Positions 32,196 to 39,623 of a stretch of DNA of 64,000 bases are shown in pieces. Positions within the stretch are counted from its first letter, which is position 1. Each line of letters begins with the position of its first letter. The translations under genes were made by a program, and so were the position numbers. The notes beneath the pieces are model-generated. The model was not told the DNA's origin. It was given only the letters and a program-made list of their open reading frames with translations, and made no database searches. Source of the stretch: 13-2-20CM-68-14 sp051955535. GTDB lineage: Bacteria; Actinomycetota; Thermoleophilia; Gaiellales; Gaiellaceae. The DNA lies in the NCBI GenBank assembly GCA_051955535.1, contig JBQCGP010000047.1, positions 70,897 to 134,896 on the forward strand, written 5' to 3'.

Positions 32196-33857
32196 ATGGC
32201 CCAGCCGGCCACGCAGAACGTTCGCCGTCTCTCCGAGATCGCACAGGTCGCGGTCAAGCACGGCTTCGGCTATTTCTTCGAACGCCACCGCCTGACCGAC
32301 CTCTTCCCCTGGATCGACCGCGACGGGGAAGCCGAGACGCCGACCGATCGCGGCCGCCGCCTGCGCGAGATGCTGGAGGAGCTCGGCCCGACCTTCGTCA
32401 AGTTCGGCCAGCTCCTCTCGACGCGCCCGGACCTCGTCCCGCCGGACGTCGTCGTCGAGTTGCAGAAGCTCCAGGACGATGTCAGGCCGATTCCGTTCAC
32501 GGAGGTCGAGCGCGTCATTCGGGAAGAGCTCGGCCTCACGATCGAGCAGGCCTTCCTCGAGTTCGACGAGCAGCCGACCGCTGCCGCCTCGATCGGCCAG
32601 GTGCACCGCGCGCTGCTGCCGAACGGCGAGCGCGTGGCGGTGAAGGTGCAACGGCCGAATGCGCCCCGTCAGATCGAGTCGGACATCGCGCTGCTCTACC
32701 AGGCCGCCCGCCTCGCGAAGGAGCGCGTCCGCGCGCTCGACTTCATCGACGCGGAACAGGTGGTCGACGAGTTCGCACGGTCGATCCGCGGCGAGCTCGA
32801 TTACCGGGCCGAGGCGCGGAACGCCGAGGTCTTCCGCCGCAACTTCGCAGGCAATCCCGAGGTCAAGATCCCGCGGGTCTACTGGTCGTACACGCGGCGA
32901 CGTGTGCTCGCACTCGAGCTGCTCGAGGGCACGCAGCTCGCCGACATCGACGTCGCCTCCCTCAGCGCGGCGGAACGCCGCGAGCTCGCCTACCGGGCGG
33001 CCGAGATCTGGATGACGATGATCTTCCGCCACGGCTTCTTCCACGGCGATCCGCACCCCGCGAACGTCTTCGTCCTCGGGGAGGGCGTGATCGGCCTGGT
33101 CGACTTCGGCCAGGTCGGGAAGCTCACCGACGACGACATGTCGAAGTTGACGAGGCTGTTCATCGACGCCGCGAGCGAGCGCGTTGACGTGCTGCCCCGG
33201 CGGCTCGCCGAGCTCGGCGTCAGGTACCCGCGCGAGCGCGAGGAGGAGTTCACCGAGGAGCTGCGCGAGGTCTACTACCGGTACTACGGCGTCAGCCTCG
33301 CCGACATCGACCCGCTCCAGGTCATCCGCGAGGCCTTCGATCTCATCTACAGCATGAACCTGCGCCTGCCGACGCGTTTTGTCCTGCTCGACAAGGCGAT
33401 CGCGACCCTCGCTTCGGTGGGCATCGAGCTGTACCCCGACTTCAACGTCTTCGAGGTCGCGAAGCCGTACGCGCGCAACCTGCTCATCGAGCGCTTCTCG
33501 CCGGAGCGCGTGCTTTCGCGTGCCCGACAGGAGTCGGGCGAGCTCGTCCGGATCGGCGCGGCGTTTCCGTACCAGCTCTACGACTTCATGGAGCAGATCC
33601 GCGACGGCCAGATCGAGATCGGCTTCGTGCACAAGGGCCTCGATGAGTTCATGCACGGGGTCGACATCGCCTTCAATCGGCTGGTGGTCGCTCTGATCGT
33701 CGTCGGGGGCCTGATCGGCTCGAGCCTCATCGGCATCTTCTCGAAGCACGGGCCGTTCGTCGCCGGCGTCAACTTCCTCTCGTTTATCGGCTTCCTGCTC
33801 TCGGGCGCGCTCGGGATCTGGCTCTTATGGGCTGTGATCCGTTCCGGACGCCTGTAG
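32196..33857 (+). CDS. ABC1/UbiB (AarF) family atypical kinase
   Basis: 553 residues, ATG start. The UbiB-type sequences are visible: the KxGQ motif in FVKFGQLLSTRPDLVP, the Ala-rich nucleotide loop AAASIGQVHRALL, the Lys of VAVKVQRP, HGDPHPANVFV and VDFGQVGKL. Two C-terminal membrane segments (about 488-545) anchor it. The family supports isoprenoid quinone synthesis or transport, often as an ATPase/small-molecule kinase. The length is normal. Confidence 0.92.
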   Translation: MAQPATQNVRRLSEIAQVAVKHGFGYFFERHRLTDLFPWIDRDGEAETPTDRGRRLREMLEELGPTFVKFGQLLSTRPDLVPPDVVVELQKLQDDVRPIPFTEVERVIREELGLTIEQAFLEFDEQPTAAASIGQVHRALLPNGERVAVKVQRPNAPRQIESDIALLYQAARLAKERVRALDFIDAEQVVDEFARSIRGELDYRAEARNAEVFRRNFAGNPEVKIPRVYWSYTRRRVLALELLEGTQLADIDVASLSAAERRELAYRAAEIWMTMIFRHGFFHGDPHPANVFVLGEGVIGLVDFGQVGKLTDDDMSKLTRLFIDAASERVDVLPRRLAELGVRYPREREEEFTEELREVYYRYYGVSLADIDPLQVIREAFDLIYSMNLRLPTRFVLLDKAIATLASVGIELYPDFNVFEVAKPYARNLLIERFSPERVLSRARQESGELVRIGAAFPYQLYDFMEQIRDGQIEIGFVHKGLDEFMHGVDIAFNRLVVALIVVGGLIGSSLIGIFSKHGPFVAGVNFLSFIGFLLSGALGIWLLWAVIRSGRL

Positions 33858-33926
33858 AAGGTTCGTTGCACTTCCGCCGCAAAGGACATCTGGCCGACGC
33901 CCGAACCCGGCGCTACCGTCGCCGCC

Positions 33927-34601
33927 ATGAACACCGCCCTGCTGCTCGCCGAGCCGGAGGCGGCCACCAGGGAGTTCTTGCAACGGCACCTCGCGGACGA
34001 CGGGTTCGACGTGCTCGGCGCCGAGGCGGAGCGCGAGGCACTCGAGCTGCTCGAGCGGCTGAAGCCCTCACTCGTTCTCTCGTCTCCTGAGCTGTGCCGT
34101 CGTCTCCGCGAGGGCGAGCCGGGGCGCTCCTGGGACCGCGCGGTACCGGTGATCGTGCTCGGCCGGAGCGAGGCGGACACCGTCGACCGCGTCCGCGCCT
34201 TCGATCGCGGTTGCGACGACTACGTCCCGCGGCCGTTCCACTACGACGAGCTGCTCGCGCGCATCAGGGCGGTGCTGCGCCGTACCTCGCCCTCGTATGG
34301 CGATCTGTTCGAGGCGGGACCCATCGCGGTCGACCTCGTCACGCGGCGCGTGAGCGTTCACGGGCGGGCGATGACACTGCCCGCCAAGGAGTACGACCTG
34401 CTCGCGAAGCTCGCGACCGAGCCCGAGCGGGTCTTCACGAAGGAGCAGCTGCTCCGCGAGGTCTGGGGCTACGTCTCCTTGGGCCGAACGCGAACGCTCG
34501 ACTCGCACGCATCGCGCCTGCGCCGCAAGCTCCGCCAGGCCGGCGCGGGACACTGCGTCGTGAACGTTTGGGGCGTCGGTTACCGGCTCCTCGGCGAGTA
34601 G
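33927..34601 (+). CDS. Atypical response regulator lacking phosphorylation residues
   Basis: 224 residues, ATG start. A PhoB-type winged helix (about 125-222: LPAKEYDLLAKLATEPERVFTKEQ, then GYRLL) is intact. The receiver is degenerate: the acidic pair is replaced by AEPE, the phosphoacceptor segment reads PSLVLSSPEL with no aspartate, the switch Thr is Gly (VLGRS), and the conserved Lys is Arg (VPRPF). It cannot be switched on by ordinary phosphotransfer. No kinase gene is adjacent. It is probably a phosphorylation-independent DNA-binding regulator; the targets are unknown. Confidence 0.9.
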   Translation: MNTALLLAEPEAATREFLQRHLADDGFDVLGAEAEREALELLERLKPSLVLSSPELCRRLREGEPGRSWDRAVPVIVLGRSEADTVDRVRAFDRGCDDYVPRPFHYDELLARIRAVLRRTSPSYGDLFEAGPIAVDLVTRRVSVHGRAMTLPAKEYDLLAKLATEPERVFTKEQLLREVWGYVSLGRTRTLDSHASRLRRKLRQAGAGHCVVNVWGVGYRLLGE

Positions 34602-34603
34602 CG

Positions 34604-36274
34604 CTAGAGCGGAGTCAAGGAGGCCCGCAGCGAGTATCGGCCGTCAAGCACGCCCTTGCCGAGGTAGACGTCGACGTAGGTGACGCGGGTCTTGCCGCTG
34701 GAGTTCGTCGCCGAGACCTGCGGTGCGCGGCTCGGCCCTCTCGCCATGACGAGGTCACGGCGCTTCGCCGCCCCTTTTTCGTAGACGGTTCGCGTCTTCG
34801 GGCCCCACAGCTCGACGTTCGTCGGCACGCTCGCGGAGACGCGGACTCGAAGCCTGCTGTGCGGCGGCAGGGCGACACGGTAGACGTCTTCGGGATCCTC
34901 GGTCGCGTCGAGCCGGGCACCGAACGCCGTCGAGCGCCGGCTGCCGCCGAGGATGAAGGCCGTTCCGTCGCGGAAGAGGCCGTTCGGCTTCACGAGGTAG
35001 ACGTCGTCATTCGGCTCCCCGGGATCGACCGCCGGCGCTGGGAAGCTGAGCGCGTTCGGGATGTTGAGCACGCCGAAGCCGGTGTCCTTGTCCCAACCCG
35101 GTCGCCAGACGTCGCGTGCAGAACGCCGCATCAGCTCGAAGATCTGCGTGACGTCGAGCGTCGGCCGCTCGGTCCAGACCCAGGCCGCGCCTCCCGAGAC
35201 GAGCGGCGCCGCGAAGCTCGTCCCGTCGGCAATCTCGTAGCCGCTGGGGTTCAGCCAGAGCGGTACCGCGATCGGTATGTCCACTCCAGGCGCCGCGAGG
35301 TCCACCGCATTCGACGAGCTCGAAAACGCCGCCGGGTCGTCCGCCTTGGTGGTCGCCGCGACCGTGAGCACGTGTGGGTAGCTCGCCGGATACACGACAG
35401 GATTCCCATTCGCGCCTTCGTTGCCCGCCGACGCGACGACGAGCGAGCCCTCGCCAAAGGCGGCGGCGACCGCCTCCTGGAAGACGAAGTCCCGCGAGGT
35501 GCTCTCGAGGCTCAGGTTGATCACGCCGGCGTGGCGCGAGGCTGCGGTGAGGACGCCGCTGATGATCGAGCCGTGATCGAGAAGCTGGTCCGGGCTGGCG
35601 TCGAATGCCTGCAGCTCCGCCTGGGGGTAGACGCCGACGATGCCGACGCCGTTTTCGGGCGCCGCGATCACCGAGGCGACCGCGGTGCCGTGGGCTTCGT
35701 CCTCGTCGCCCGTCGTCGTCTGCGCGTTGAGTGCCACCGTGTTCGGGCGCCCCGCGAACTCCGGGTGTGAGAAGTCGAGGCCCGTGTCGACGTCGGTCAC
35801 GGGCACGCCTGCCGCGGGCGGGACGACGGCGTTCGCCCCGATGGTCGGGACCCACCACTGCTGAGCCGAGAGTGGGTCGCTCGGGGGCCAGGTGGCGAGC
35901 GCGGGTCCGGGCCGAAGCACGCGGTCGGGCTCGACGGCACGCAATGCATGCAGGCGCTGCAGCCGTGCGGCCGCCCTCGTCGCGCCCGGTCCGCCGAGCC
36001 TCCAGATGCGTAGCTGCGGGCCGATCGGCTCAGCCCGAGCGGAACGAAGCACGGTATCCGCGGCCCGCGGGGCGTCCGGCGTCAGCTGGAGGATGATCGG
36101 CGACTGCCGTGCGAAGAGCTGCAGCCCGCCGGGAGTCGGCAGCCGCGGTGGGACGAACGCATGTCCGGAGTGGGGAGGACTCGCCCCCGACGGGCTCTCT
36201 GCATGCGCCGCCGGCCCGAGCAGCGCACCCGCGGAAAAGAATGCCGCGAGTGCGCGTCTCAGGCTGCGGCGCAT
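34604..36274 (-). CDS. Secreted subtilisin-family serine protease
   Basis: 556 residues with a signal peptide (about 1-26). The peptidase S8 triad is present: Asp in VTDVDTGLDFSHPEF, His in EAHGTAVASVIA and Ser in DGTSFAAPLVSG; the oxyanion Asn lies in VVASAGNEG. A prodomain-like region of about 130 residues precedes it. The C-terminal 150 residues form a beta-rich domain (PPHSRLRVRVSASVPTNVEL) like those of extracellular pre-peptidase C-terminal modules. It acts outside the cell and lies 10 bp from the small secreted protein gene, possibly in one transcript. Confidence 0.92.
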   Translation of the reverse strand: MRRSLRRALAAFFSAGALLGPAAHAESPSGASPPHSGHAFVPPRLPTPGGLQLFARQSPIILQLTPDAPRAADTVLRSARAEPIGPQLRIWRLGGPGATRAAARLQRLHALRAVEPDRVLRPGPALATWPPSDPLSAQQWWVPTIGANAVVPPAAGVPVTDVDTGLDFSHPEFAGRPNTVALNAQTTTGDEDEAHGTAVASVIAAPENGVGIVGVYPQAELQAFDASPDQLLDHGSIISGVLTAASRHAGVINLSLESTSRDFVFQEAVAAAFGEGSLVVASAGNEGANGNPVVYPASYPHVLTVAATTKADDPAAFSSSSNAVDLAAPGVDIPIAVPLWLNPSGYEIADGTSFAAPLVSGGAAWVWTERPTLDVTQIFELMRRSARDVWRPGWDKDTGFGVLNIPNALSFPAPAVDPGEPNDDVYLVKPNGLFRDGTAFILGGSRRSTAFGARLDATEDPEDVYRVALPPHSRLRVRVSASVPTNVELWGPKTRTVYEKGAAKRRDLVMARGPSRAPQVSATNSSGKTRVTYVDVYLGKGVLDGRYSLRASLTPL

Positions 36275-36284
36275 GCCAGTCTCG

Positions 36285-36692
36285 TTACTTGAAGATGCCG
36301 AGCAGCTCCTGGAAGACGTTGACGGTGGCGGTACCCGGTTGGCGCACGATCGCCGGGCTCGCGTTCGTGAACTTCTGCAGGTCGCTGCAGGACTGGTAGT
36401 CGTTCACCGGGTTCGGCGGCGCCGCGTATCCGGCGATGCCCGAGCCGGCGAGCGCGTCGGCGGTCACAGCCGAGTTGCAGCCGCCGTAGAGAAGCGCGAT
36501 GACCGCGACGGCCTCGGTCTGCAGGAGCGTCTTGTTCGTCTTCTTGAGCGACGTCTGGAGCGTCTTCACCTGTTTCTGCAGCACGCGAATCTGACCCGCC
36601 ATCTTGGCCGGGCTCGGCGTCGCCGCAGTCGCGGGAACAGAGAGAGCAAGCGCGAGTGCGAGAGCAAAAAGGGCTGGAAGTGCCCGCCTCAT
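36285..36692 (-). CDS. Small secreted coiled-coil protein
   Basis: 135 residues, ATG start behind a strong GAGGAGG ribosome-binding site. Signal peptide (RRALPALFALALALALSVPATAA), then a coiled coil (MAGQIRVLQKQVKTLQTSLKK), then a region with two cysteines (Cys about 70 and 101) and no known domain. It is directly upstream of the subtilase gene, so it may be its substrate, inhibitor or partner. That link is positional only. Confidence 0.7.
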   Translation of the reverse strand: MRRALPALFALALALALSVPATAATPSPAKMAGQIRVLQKQVKTLQTSLKKTNKTLLQTEAVAVIALLYGGCNSAVTADALAGSGIAGYAAPPNPVNDYQSCSDLQKFTNASPAIVRQPGTATVNVFQELLGIFK

Positions 36693-36753
36693 GAGATTCC
36701 TCCTCGTTCGGTAGACCCCGTCTCGACCTCTATATCCCACGGCGGGTGGACGG

Positions 36754-37320
36754 TCAAGCGAGGAGCGCGCCCTCGAGCCGCAGCAGTTGCTCCTTCCGCT
36801 CCAACCCGCCGGCGTAGCCCACCAGCGACCCGTTGGCGCCGACGACACGGTGGCATGGAAGCACGATCGGAATCGGGTTTCGGTTCATGATCGTCCCGAC
36901 GGCGCGGGCCGCCCGAGGCTTGCCAGCTCGTGCCGCCAGCGCGCCGTACGTGGTGACCTCGCCGAACGGCACGCGGCCGAGCTCTTCGAGCACGGTGCGG
37001 CCGAAGTCGCGCGCGAGCCGCAGGTCGACGTCGAGGTCGAAGCGGCGGCGCTTCCCCTCGAAGTACTCCTCGAGCTGGCGCTTGGCGGGGTCGACCGGCC
37101 GCGGAGAGCGGAGCACGCGCGAGCCGAAACCGCGCGCGAGACGCTCGGCCTGGAGGTCGGCGTCGGTGTCGTAGGAGATGACGCAAAGCCCACGGTCGGA
37201 GATGCCGACAAACAGGTCGCCGACCGGCGACCCGATCACGTCGTAGGCGACGTCCAGCAGCCCCTCCGCCGCGGCCACGGCGCGGAACCGGTCGTCGAGC
37301 TGGGTGGGAACGGTGTTCAC
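36754..37320 (-). CDS. ogt: Methylated-DNA--protein-cysteine methyltransferase (Ogt/MGMT)
   Basis: 188 residues from a GTG that overlaps the preceding sigma factor stop (GTGA). The suicide alkyl-acceptor motif PCHRVVG is present (Cys near 157), as are the helix-turn-helix VPFGEVTTYGALAARAG and the Asn hinge. It removes alkyl groups from O6-guanine. The N-terminal domain (about 1-90) is longer than minimal Ogt. Translational coupling to an ECF sigma factor gene suggests that the repair gene is controlled by, or controls, that sigma factor. Confidence 0.92.
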   Translation of the reverse strand: MNTVPTQLDDRFRAVAAAEGLLDVAYDVIGSPVGDLFVGISDRGLCVISYDTDADLQAERLARGFGSRVLRSPRPVDPAKRQLEEYFEGKRRRFDLDVDLRLARDFGRTVLEELGRVPFGEVTTYGALAARAGKPRAARAVGTIMNRNPIPIVLPCHRVVGANGSLVGYAGGLERKEQLLRLEGALLA

Positions 37321-37778
37321 GTTTGCTTGCTCCTTTCTCTCAGGCGGCGGACTCCGGAGGAGGCCGCCTGGCGCGCCGCGTCCTCGGAGGAGCCGAGCGC
37401 GGCGGCGATCTCGTCGTAGGGAAGGTCGAATCCGTAGCGGAGCACCACTGCCGCACGCTCCTTCGGCGGCAGCTCGTCGGTGAGCGGGCCGAGCTCGGCG
37501 TGGGGAGGGAGGCCGTCCTCGACCGCGAGCTCCGGCATCGCGCCGCGGGGGCGCTGCCTGCGCGCTTCGTCGATCGCGATGCGTCCCGCGATCGTGAAGA
37601 CCCACGCGCGCAGATGGCGCCCGTCCTTCAGCCTCGGGTAGGCGCGCAGGGCGCGGAGGAACGTCTCCTGGAAGGCGTCTTCCGCGCCGTCGCCGAGCAG
37701 CCGCCGCAGGTGCGCGAAGACAGGGTCCTTGTGTTCCTCGTAGAACGTCTCGAAGGGCGGAATACGCACCGGCTCCAT
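37317..37778 (-). CDS. ECF-type RNA polymerase sigma factor
   Basis: 153 residues, ATG start. Region 2 (FYEEHKDPVFAHLRRLLGDGAEDAFQETFLRALR) and region 4 (LPPKERAAVVLRYGFDLPYDEIAAALGSSEDAARQ) are joined by a short linker, as in ECF sigma factors. No anti-sigma factor gene is adjacent; the only coupled gene is ogt. Divergent from mraZ across 96 bp that also hold the MraZ repeats. Confidence 0.9.
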   Translation of the reverse strand: MEPVRIPPFETFYEEHKDPVFAHLRRLLGDGAEDAFQETFLRALRAYPRLKDGRHLRAWVFTIAGRIAIDEARRQRPRGAMPELAVEDGLPPHAELGPLTDELPPKERAAVVLRYGFDLPYDEIAAALGSSEDAARQAASSGVRRLRERSKQT

Positions 37779-37830
37779 CTTCCGCTGAAACGCACAGGCG
37801 TGTCGAACCGTGAGATGTGGCGGAAAAGGG

Positions 37831-37859
37831 TTGCTAAGTGGGGAGAAGTGGTCTAAAGT
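37831..37859 (+). promoter_or_regulatory. Candidate mraZ promoter
   Basis: TTGCTA (37831-37836) and TAAAGT (37854-37859) are separated by 17 bp, each matching four of six sigma-70 consensus bases. The predicted start site is near 37866, leaving a very short leader before ATG at 37875. The promoter is covered by the GTGG repeats, as expected for autorepression. Confidence 0.45.
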
Positions 37860-37871
37860 GGCGGGAAGTGG
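37838..37871 (+). promoter_or_regulatory. MraZ operator: four GTGG direct repeats with 10-bp period
   Basis: GTGG begins at 37838, 37848, 37858 and 37868, exactly one helical turn apart; a fifth lies at 37817, about two turns upstream. MraZ is a multimeric ring protein known to bind arrays of short G-rich direct repeats with 10-bp spacing in front of its own gene. The last copy ends three bases before the mraZ ATG. This matches that rule and predicts autoregulation of the dcw operon. Confidence 0.8.
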
Positions 37872-37874
37872 ACC

Positions 37875-38309
37875 ATGCTAGTAGGCGAGTACGAGCACAC
37901 GATCGATGACAAGAACCGCCTCACGCTTCCGGCCAAGTTCCGTCAGGCGTTTGCCGAAGGACTGGTCCTTTCGCGGGGGATCGAGCGATGCCTCTACGCC
38001 TATCCGCGCAGCGAGTGGGCTGCGACCGTCCAGTCGCGTCTCGGCGAGCTCGACCTGCTCAGCAAGGAAGGCCGCCTTATGCAGCGCTACTTCTTCGCCG
38101 GGGCCGCCGAGGCGGAGGTCGACAAGCAGGGCAGGGTGATGGTGCCGTCGTCGCTGGGCTCGTATGCCGGGCTGGGGAAGGAGGTCGTCGTGGCGGGGAT
38201 CCACGACCACCTCGAGATCTGGGACCGCGCCGCGTGGCGCGCTCACCTGGACGAGATCGAAGGGAGTGCGGAGGATGTTGCCGAGCGTCTTGCAACCAAA
38301 CGCGACTGA
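37875..38309 (+). CDS. mraZ: Transcriptional regulator MraZ
   Basis: 144 residues, ATG start. Two AbrB-like MraZ repeats are visible: YEHTIDDKNRLTLPAKFRQAF near the N-terminus and VDKQGRVMVPSSLGSYAGLGKEVVVAG in the second half. MraZ forms rings and represses the dcw cluster by binding promoter-proximal repeats, which are present upstream. First gene of the cluster; overlaps rsmH by 35 bp. Confidence 0.95.
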   Translation: MLVGEYEHTIDDKNRLTLPAKFRQAFAEGLVLSRGIERCLYAYPRSEWAATVQSRLGELDLLSKEGRLMQRYFFAGAAEAEVDKQGRVMVPSSLGSYAGLGKEVVVAGIHDHLEIWDRAAWRAHLDEIEGSAEDVAERLATKRD

Positions 38310-39231
38310 CCACGTCCCCGTTCTCGCCGACGAGGTCCGGCAGCTGCTCGCGATCCGGCCCGGCGAGACGGTTGTGGACGCGACTTTCGGCGCCGGTGGA
38401 CACGCGGCGCTGCTCGCCGCGGACCTGCGCGGCGACGGACGGCTGATCGCGATCGATCGCGACCCGGCCGCCAGGACGTACTTCGACCGCTTCCGCAAGC
38501 AGACCGGCGTCAAGGGCCGGTTCCTGCGCGGCGACTTCGCCGTCATCCTCGAGCAGCTCGCCGATAACGGGGCGCGTGCCGACGCGATCCTCTTCGACCT
38601 CGGTGTCTCCTCGATGCAGATCGACCGCCCCGAGCGTGGCTTCTCCTACGCCACAGATGCGCCGCTCGACATGCGCATGGATCCATCCTCGGATTTCTCG
38701 GCCCGCGAGCTCGTCAACGAAGCCTCGGAGCGAGAGCTCACGCACATCTTTCGCTCCTACGGCGAGGAGCGCTATGCCAAGCAGATCGCGCGCGCGGTCG
38801 TGCGGCGGCGCCGCGAGCAGCCGTTCGAGCGCACCGGCGAGCTCGTCGACACGATCAAGGCCGCGATTCCGGCGCCGGCGCGCTTCGGCGACGGTCACCC
38901 CGCGAAGCGGGTGTTCCAGGCGCTCCGGATCGCCGTGAACGACGAGCTGACCGCGCTCGAAGACGCTTTGCCGGCGGCGGTCGAGCTCCTGAAGCCGGGC
39001 GGCCGGCTGGCGGTGATCAGCTTCCACTCGCTCGAGGACCGGATCGTCAAGCAGTTTCTGCGCGACCAGGAGCGCGGCTGCACCTGCCCACCGGACTTCC
39101 CGGTCTGCGTCTGCGGCCGCGAGCCCGTGCTGCGGGCAACGCCGCGGCGAGCGATCCGGCCGAGCCAGCGCGAGCTGGCGAGCAACCCGCGGGCCGCTTC
39201 GGCGCGTCTGAGGGCCGCGGTCAAGGTCTGA
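38275..39231 (+). CDS. rsmH: 16S rRNA (cytosine-1402 N4)-methyltransferase RsmH
   Basis: 318 residues from ATG with GGAGG just upstream. The SAM-binding loop DATFGAGGHAALL, the segment FDLGVSSMQIDRPERGFSY, KRVFQALRIAVNDEL and ISFHSLEDRIVKQFL are family hallmarks. A cysteine-rich stretch (CTCPPDFPVCVCG) near the C-terminus is typical of the family. It modifies the ribosomal P site and is the conserved second dcw gene. The start lies inside mraZ. Confidence 0.95.
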   Translation: MLPSVLQPNATDHVPVLADEVRQLLAIRPGETVVDATFGAGGHAALLAADLRGDGRLIAIDRDPAARTYFDRFRKQTGVKGRFLRGDFAVILEQLADNGARADAILFDLGVSSMQIDRPERGFSYATDAPLDMRMDPSSDFSARELVNEASERELTHIFRSYGEERYAKQIARAVVRRRREQPFERTGELVDTIKAAIPAPARFGDGHPAKRVFQALRIAVNDELTALEDALPAAVELLKPGGRLAVISFHSLEDRIVKQFLRDQERGCTCPPDFPVCVCGREPVLRATPRRAIRPSQRELASNPRAASARLRAAVKV

Positions 39232-39623
39232 TGGCCTCCTGGCACGCCGCCGCCGCCGAAGCGCCCGCACGGACCCGGGCACCTCGGCCGAGGCCGAAGC
39301 CCGTCGCGAAACCGCGCGCCCCACGGCGCAAGGCGAAGAAGCGGAGCGGAGTCGCCGGCGGCCTCGCGTGGATCATCGTCGGGAGCGTCCTCCTGGCCGG
39401 AATCGTCGCGCTCAACGTCGCGGTGCTTCGGCTGAACATCCGGCTCGACCACCTGAACAATCAGAGCCAGCAGCTGCAGGCTCAGAACGCGGCGCTCGGC
39501 GCGAAGGTCTCCGAGGCGGTCTCGTCGCCGCGCATTCAGGCGCTCGCGAAGACTCGAGGCTTCATACCGGCGGATCCCGCCACGATCGGCTACATCGACC
39601 TGACGCCCCGCCGCGCCCGGTGA
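39231..39623 (+). CDS. ftsL: FtsL-like cell division protein
   Basis: 130 residues, ATG overlapping the rsmH stop by one base. A basic, Pro/Ala-rich cytoplasmic tail (1-42), one membrane segment (WIIVGSVLLAGIVALNVAVLR region, about 46-66) and a leucine-zipper-like coiled coil (LDHLNNQSQQLQAQNAAL). This is the FtsL/DivIC topology. It would form the FtsQLB-type complex that activates FtsW-FtsI septal synthesis. FtsL sequences diverge fast, so the name rests on topology and position. Confidence 0.85.
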   Translation: MASWHAAAAEAPARTRAPRPRPKPVAKPRAPRRKAKKRSGVAGGLAWIIVGSVLLAGIVALNVAVLRLNIRLDHLNNQSQQLQAQNAALGAKVSEAVSSPRIQALAKTRGFIPADPATIGYIDLTPRRAR

